From Prevotellaceae bacterium (lineage in GTDB: Bacteria > Bacteroidota > Bacteroidia > Bacteroidales > Paludibacteraceae): 5,782 bases of DNA. The translations under genes and the position numbers were made by a program. The first letter of the stretch is position 1; every line of letters starts with the position of its first letter. The stretch covers positions 1 through 5,782 of the forward strand of contig JAISXQ010000023.1 in NCBI GenBank assembly GCA_031270425.1. The letters are read 5' to 3'. Of the stretch, positions 4,464 to 5,782 are shown in pieces. The notes under the pieces were generated by a model that was not told the origin of the DNA, did not search any database, and saw only the letters and a program-made list of their open reading frames with translations.

Positions 4464-4521
4464 ATGAACACAAAAAACACGTTAAACGATTTGAAGAGGA
4501 GATTTCCCAATGAGCCGGAAT
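4462..4521 (+). repeat. Direct repeat, copy 2: native 5' end of gdhA
   Basis: This is the partner of the 60-bp copy at 2739-2798. Here it stands behind its own promoter and leads into the full gene, so this is the original and the upstream one is the derived copy. Confidence 0.95.
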
Positions 4522-5782
4522 ATCTTCAAGCAGTTACAGAAGTATTGGAATCCATAGAGGAAGTTTACAATCAACATCCTGAATTCGAGAAAGCAAATTT
4601 GATTGAACGCCTGTGTATCTCTGACAGGATTTTTTCTTTCCGAATAACCTGGGTTGACGACAAAGGACAGGTGCAAACCAATATGGGATACCGCATACAG
4701 CATAACAGCGCGCTTGGTCCCTATAAAGGCGGGATGCGCTTTCATGCTTCGGTGAATCTTTCCATCCTTAAATTTCTGGCTTTCGAACAAACTTTTAAAA
4801 ATTCGCTTACCACATTGCCGATGGGCGGCGGTAAAGGCGGTTCGGACTTTATGCCCCGCGGTAAGTCCAATGCAGAGATTATGCGTTTTTGCCAGGCTTT
4901 CGTAATGGAATTGTGGCGGCATATTGGTCCCGATACCGACGTTCCGGCAGGCGATATAGGCGTTGGCGGACGCGAGGTGGCTTATATGTACGGCATGTAC
5001 CGTAAACTGGCGCGCGAAAATACCGGAACTTTTACCGGAAAAGGCTTGGAGTTCGGCGGGTCGCTTATCCGTCCCGAAGCGACGGGCTACGGCAATATTT
5101 ATTTCCTGCTCGAAATGCTGAAAACAAAAAATATAGATATAAAAGGGAAAAAATGCCTTGTTTCCGGTTCGGGCAACGTGGCGCAATACACCTGCGAAAA
5201 ACTGATTGAATTAGGCGCGATTCCCGTAACGCTCTCCGATTCGAGCGGTTACATTTACGACCCCGACGGAATCACGCGCGAAAAACTGGATTTCGTAATG
5301 GATTTGAAAAACAACCAGCGCGGACGCATTCGCGAATACGCCGAGCAATACGGATGCAAATACGTGGAAAGCGGGCGCGTATGGAACGAAAAAGGCGACA
5401 TCGCTTTGCCCTCGGCGACGCAAAACGAACTGAACGGCGACGATGCTGAAAAATTAGTAGCTAACGGATGTATAGCCGTTTCGGAAGGCGCTAACATGCC
5501 CTCTACTCCCGAAGCTATCGAGGTTTTCCACAAGGCGAAGTTGCTTTATGCTCCGGGCAAAGCCGCCAACGCGGGAGGCGTGGCTACATCGGGATTGGAA
5601 ATGACTCAAAATTCCATGCGTTTGAGCTGGACGCGCGAGGAAGTGGACGAAAAATTGAAACAGATCATGTCGAACATCCACGAACAATGCGTGAAATACG
5701 GCAGGCTCTCCGATGGCTATATCGACTATGTAAAAGGCGCCAACATCGCCGGATTTATGAAAGTGGCAAAAGCCATGATGGC
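4464..5782 (+). CDS. gdhA: Glutamate dehydrogenase, hexameric, probably NADP-dependent (3' end cut by window)
   Basis: The enzyme interconverts 2-oxoglutarate plus ammonia and glutamate in the cytoplasm and is a main ammonia-assimilation route in Bacteroidota. The frame gives 439 residues without a stop; family members have about 445, so only a few C-terminal residues are missing. Visible are the substrate-domain motif GPYKGGMRFH (Lys88), the signature LPMGGGKGGSDF with catalytic Lys124, PAGDIGVGGRE with catalytic Asp164, RPEATGYG (203-210), the Rossmann loop SGSGNVAQY (234-242), LSDSSGYIYDPDG (257-269), LPSATQNEL (315-323), EGANMPSTPEA (341-351), and APGKAANAGGV (363-373). The small, uncharged SDSSG after the second Rossmann strand fits NADP preference, as in other hexameric Bacteroides enzymes. 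Start is ATG 4464, supported by family N-terminus (LKRRFPNEPEY) and the promoter upstream. Its first 58 bases are duplicated at 2741-2798. Confidence 0.97.
   Translation, partial: MNTKNTLNDLKRRFPNEPEYLQAVTEVLESIEEVYNQHPEFEKANLIERLCISDRIFSFRITWVDDKGQVQTNMGYRIQHNSALGPYKGGMRFHASVNLSILKFLAFEQTFKNSLTTLPMGGGKGGSDFMPRGKSNAEIMRFCQAFVMELWRHIGPDTDVPAGDIGVGGREVAYMYGMYRKLARENTGTFTGKGLEFGGSLIRPEATGYGNIYFLLEMLKTKNIDIKGKKCLVSGSGNVAQYTCEKLIELGAIPVTLSDSSGYIYDPDGITREKLDFVMDLKNNQRGRIREYAEQYGCKYVESGRVWNEKGDIALPSATQNELNGDDAEKLVANGCIAVSEGANMPSTPEAIEVFHKAKLLYAPGKAANAGGVATSGLEMTQNSMRLSWTREEVDEKLKQIMSNIHEQCVKYGRLSDGYIDYVKGANIAGFMKVAKAMM

Noticed and set aside
4482..5186. 234-codon open frame on the - strand opposite gdhA
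   Set aside because: gdhA on the + strand has every family motif; this frame has none and is its antisense shadow.

Overview
The window looks like a chromosomal segment of a member of the Bacteroidales (Bacteroidota). The evidence is a glutamate dehydrogenase that closely resembles the Bacteroides type, a GH95 fucosidase-type C-terminus, a tail resembling a type IX secretion sorting domain, leaders without Shine-Dalgarno sequences, and several exact matches to the Bacteroidota promoter -7 box TAnnTTTG. The sorting-domain tail, if correctly read, points toward the Porphyromonas/Tannerella/Dysgonomonas side of the order; that is inference.

Left part (1-2667, + strand) is a tight three-gene run: the 3' end of a GH95 glycoside hydrolase, an exported glycerophosphodiester phosphodiesterase whose start overlaps the hydrolase stop (ATGA), and, one base later, a GlpT-like organophosphate:phosphate antiporter. 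The last two form a scavenging pair: the phosphodiesterase would release glycerol-3-phosphate in the periplasm and the antiporter would import it.

Middle part (2668-4463, about 1.8 kb) is a graveyard of gene fragments around one intact toxin-antitoxin pair. In order it holds: a 60-bp exact copy of the 5' end of gdhA; an orphan C-terminal sorting-domain tail with its own terminator-like hairpin; an imperfect inverted repeat (about 30 bp) on each side of an antitoxin/RelE-ParE toxin operon; on the - strand, an AAA ATPase (AAA_14/DUF4143 type) reduced to its N- and C-terminal ends by an internal deletion but still having a near-consensus promoter; a 33-bp tandem repeat that duplicates the -33 region of that promoter; and two strong stem-loops of unknown role.

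Right part (4464-5782, + strand) is gdhA, a hexameric glutamate dehydrogenase probably using NADP, complete at its 5' end and cut by the window edge a few codons before its stop. It has its own promoter.

I see no convincing new multi-gene system. The most unusual points are the 60-bp duplication of the gdhA start 1723 bp upstream, the inverted-repeat-bounded toxin-antitoxin cassette, and the repeat-rich stretch ahead of gdhA.
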